Shown here: positions 8,178 through 9,494 of the stretch, in pieces
Numbering within the stretch: the first letter of the stretch is position 1
How the letters are laid out: the number at the start of each line of letters is the position of its first letter
DNA from: Pseudomonadota bacterium
Lineage (GTDB): Bacteria; Pseudomonadota; Gammaproteobacteria; Xanthomonadales; Xanthomonadaceae
Direction: 5' to 3'
NCBI GenBank assembly: GCA_023457475.1
Contig: JAEWLO010000314.1
Span: 1 to 9,494 of the forward strand
DNA: 9,494 bases
Made by a program: the position numbers and the translations under genes
Notes under the pieces: generated by a model
The model's database searches: none
What the model was told of the DNA's origin: nothing
What the model saw: only the letters and a program-made list of their open reading frames with translations

Positions 8178-9392
8178 TCAGGTCGGCATCATCTGCGCCA
8201 GCTGCTCCGCCGAGGGGAAGCCGCGGGTGATGTAGCGGGGCGGATGCAGATGTCGGGTGTCGGCTTCCAGCAGGTGGCCCGCGACCGCCATGGCCTTGTC
8301 CCAGGGCACCAGGATCATGCGGGGCTCGTCGTCCCCGGCTACCAGCAGGGCCAGGGTGTCCGTGCGTGGAATGGACGCCAGCACATCCTTGGCCCAGCTG
8401 CAGGTCGAGAAGGTCTCGCCGTCGCGTTGCAGCACCATGAACTTCGCGGCAAAGCCATCTTCGTTGTGCGCCTGGTAGATGCGGTCGAGCAGCGTTTTCT
8501 GCTCCTGGTAGGCGTCCTGTCGGAACGTGCAACGCAGCGCGGCCTGCTTCTCGCGCAGGTCCTCGGTGGCCGGTTCACGGGCCTGGATCCGCCCGTCTTC
8601 ATCGTGGCACAGCAGTTCCCACGAGATCACACGCCCGGTCTTGATCTCCTCGGCGGCGATATCGAACATCATCGCCTGCGCGGCAGTGTCGTTCTCCCCG
8701 GCCACCATCATCAGGTCGCGGGTGGCCAGCAGAAACACCGGCCGTCCGGCGACCGGTACGCGATTCACCAGTTCCGGCAGGAGGGCCCGGCTGCTGTCGT
8801 AGCAGTCGGCCCATGCTGCACGGAAGAGACCGGGGCCGATGGGCGCGAAATCCACCGGGTCGATGTCGCGCAGGTTGCGGCGCGCCTCGGCCAGTGCTTC
8901 ATCCAGCGTGAGGTTCCATTCCGGTGCGGGACCGTCCTGCCGGGTCACCATGTGCTCGGCATGGTCGATGGCCAGCATCTCGACGCATTCTTCGGTCAGC
9001 CGCCGGTACTGCAGGGTATTGGCCGCCTCCCAGCCCTGTTTCTCGATGGTGTGGAGGCGGATGTATTCCAGCTGCGAGATGCTGCGGATGACGGGGCGCA
9101 ACAGCGGGCGCACTTCGTCCCAGCCCTGGGGGCCGTCCTGCCGGGGCTGCAGGTTGCGGATGAACACGTCCAGCGCCTGCTGCTGCTTGCCACGCGGCGC
9201 ACTGAGGTAGGCGTGGTGGGCGTTGTACAGGTTGAAATACGACCCTTCGCCGACCTCGACGCGGAACAGTTCGGCGTCGTAGCGCAGAGGCTGGGTAACG
9301 CCGGCGCGGCGCGCGGCGTCCATGAAGCGTTCGGCGAATGCGTCGCTGCCGGGGGTGTCCTTGAACCACTTGTCCAACAGGGCGGAGAGCAT
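8178..9392 (-). CDS. DUF1444 (YtpQ-like) protein with an extra C-terminal region
   Basis: A 404-residue soluble protein of unknown function. From memory it aligns in pattern with Bacillus YtpQ (DUF1444, about 265 residues): a helical N-terminus, LFRVEV and YFNLYNAHHAY (about 42-62), RPVIRSISQ (99-107, compare PVIRSTSF in YtpQ), NLRDIDP (173-179), then FRAAWADCYDSSRALLPEL (190-208, compare the YDASR stretch in YtpQ) and a strand FLLATRDLMMVAGEND (220-235). The DUF1444-like part ends near residue 270. Residues of about 271-404 are additional: a charged helix (275-310), a strand pair around AAKFMVLQRDGETFSTCSW, and a strand MILVPWDKA. This tail is not in YtpQ. The start ATG at 9392 is chosen over one at 9488 because AAGGA lies nine bases upstream and because the longer form would run through an intrinsic terminator. 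A short gap of 58 bases separates it from the thioesterase gene. Confidence 0.85.
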   Translation of the reverse strand: MLSALLDKWFKDTPGSDAFAERFMDAARRAGVTQPLRYDAELFRVEVGEGSYFNLYNAHHAYLSAPRGKQQQALDVFIRNLQPRQDGPQGWDEVRPLLRPVIRSISQLEYIRLHTIEKQGWEAANTLQYRRLTEECVEMLAIDHAEHMVTRQDGPAPEWNLTLDEALAEARRNLRDIDPVDFAPIGPGLFRAAWADCYDSSRALLPELVNRVPVAGRPVFLLATRDLMMVAGENDTAAQAMMFDIAAEEIKTGRVISWELLCHDEDGRIQAREPATEDLREKQAALRCTFRQDAYQEQKTLLDRIYQAHNEDGFAAKFMVLQRDGETFSTCSWAKDVLASIPRTDTLALLVAGDDEPRMILVPWDKAMAVAGHLLEADTRHLHPPRYITRGFPSAEQLAQMMPT

Positions 9393-9401
9393 GTGCGAGC
9401 G

Positions 9402-9406
9402 TCCTT
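9402..9406 (-). promoter_or_regulatory. Ribosome binding site fixing the DUF1444 gene start
   Basis: AAGGA on the minus strand (9406-9402) lies nine bases before ATG 9392. It is the best Shine-Dalgarno match near any of the in-frame ATGs and decides the start. Confidence 0.7.
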
Positions 9407-9455
9407 GGTCGATTACGACATGCTCGCCTGTGCAGAAGGGGTTTGCAACGGGCAT

Positions 9456-9479
9456 AAAAAACGGGCCGCTCTCGCGGCC
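9456..9479 (-). terminator. Intrinsic terminator of a minus-strand gene beyond the right edge
   Basis: Read on the minus strand, GGCCGC (9479-9474), the tetraloop GAGA (9473-9470, GNRA type) and GCGGCC (9469-9464) form a tight stem followed two bases later by six Ts (9461-9456). There is no T-run on the plus side, so it acts on leftward transcription only. Since no leftward gene lies between it and the edge, it should end a gene outside the window and isolate the DUF1444 gene, whose own promoter must lie in 9393-9455. Confidence 0.85.
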
Positions 9480-9494
9480 GCGCCGCAACGAGAA

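Noticed and set aside
9393..9488. Upstream ATG at 9488 that would lengthen the DUF1444 protein by 32 residues
   Set aside because: The extension would be translated through an intrinsic terminator, whereas ATG 9392 has AAGGA at a good distance.

Overview
The window is GC-rich chromosomal DNA from a gammaproteobacterium of the Xanthomonadaceae, most likely Stenotrophomonas or a close relative. This rests on strong G/C third-position bias, housekeeping proteins of gammaproteobacterial type, and a GTAG-headed palindrome between two convergent genes that resembles the SMAG repeats of Stenotrophomonas maltophilia. No phage, IS element, CRISPR array, tRNA or rRNA is visible. It reads as ordinary core genome with a few regulatory and domain-level points of interest.

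Left part (1-1675). A nearly complete S-adenosylhomocysteine hydrolase gene (ahcY) runs leftward and leaves the window about seven codons before its expected stop. Its leader carries a clear SAH riboswitch directly below a perfect TATAAT box, so the enzyme that removes SAH is controlled by SAH at the RNA level. The same 250-base gap holds the start of a divergent rightward gene.

Middle (1675-7549, plus strand). A secreted S9 serine peptidase of the S9D (glutamyl endopeptidase-like) type is followed by a perfect 11-bp inverted repeat, then by an intact phosphoenolpyruvate carboxylase gene (ppc). The ppc stop codon overlaps by one base the start of a small gene of unknown function (TGATG), so the two are probably translationally coupled.

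Right part (7550-9494, minus strand apart from the repeat). A REP/SMAG-like hairpin separates the small gene from a convergent hotdog-fold acyl-CoA thioesterase. Upstream of the thioesterase on the same strand lies a 404-residue protein with a DUF1444 (YtpQ-like) region and an additional C-terminal region. A strong intrinsic terminator on the minus strand at the far right must end a gene lying beyond the window.

The genes do not form one pathway. AhcY serves the methyl cycle, Ppc replenishes oxaloacetate, the S9D peptidase probably processes exported peptides, and the thioesterase hydrolyses acyl-CoAs. I found no convincing new multi-gene system. The best leads are the ppc-coupled unknown gene, the extended DUF1444 protein, and how the ahcY riboswitch acts.
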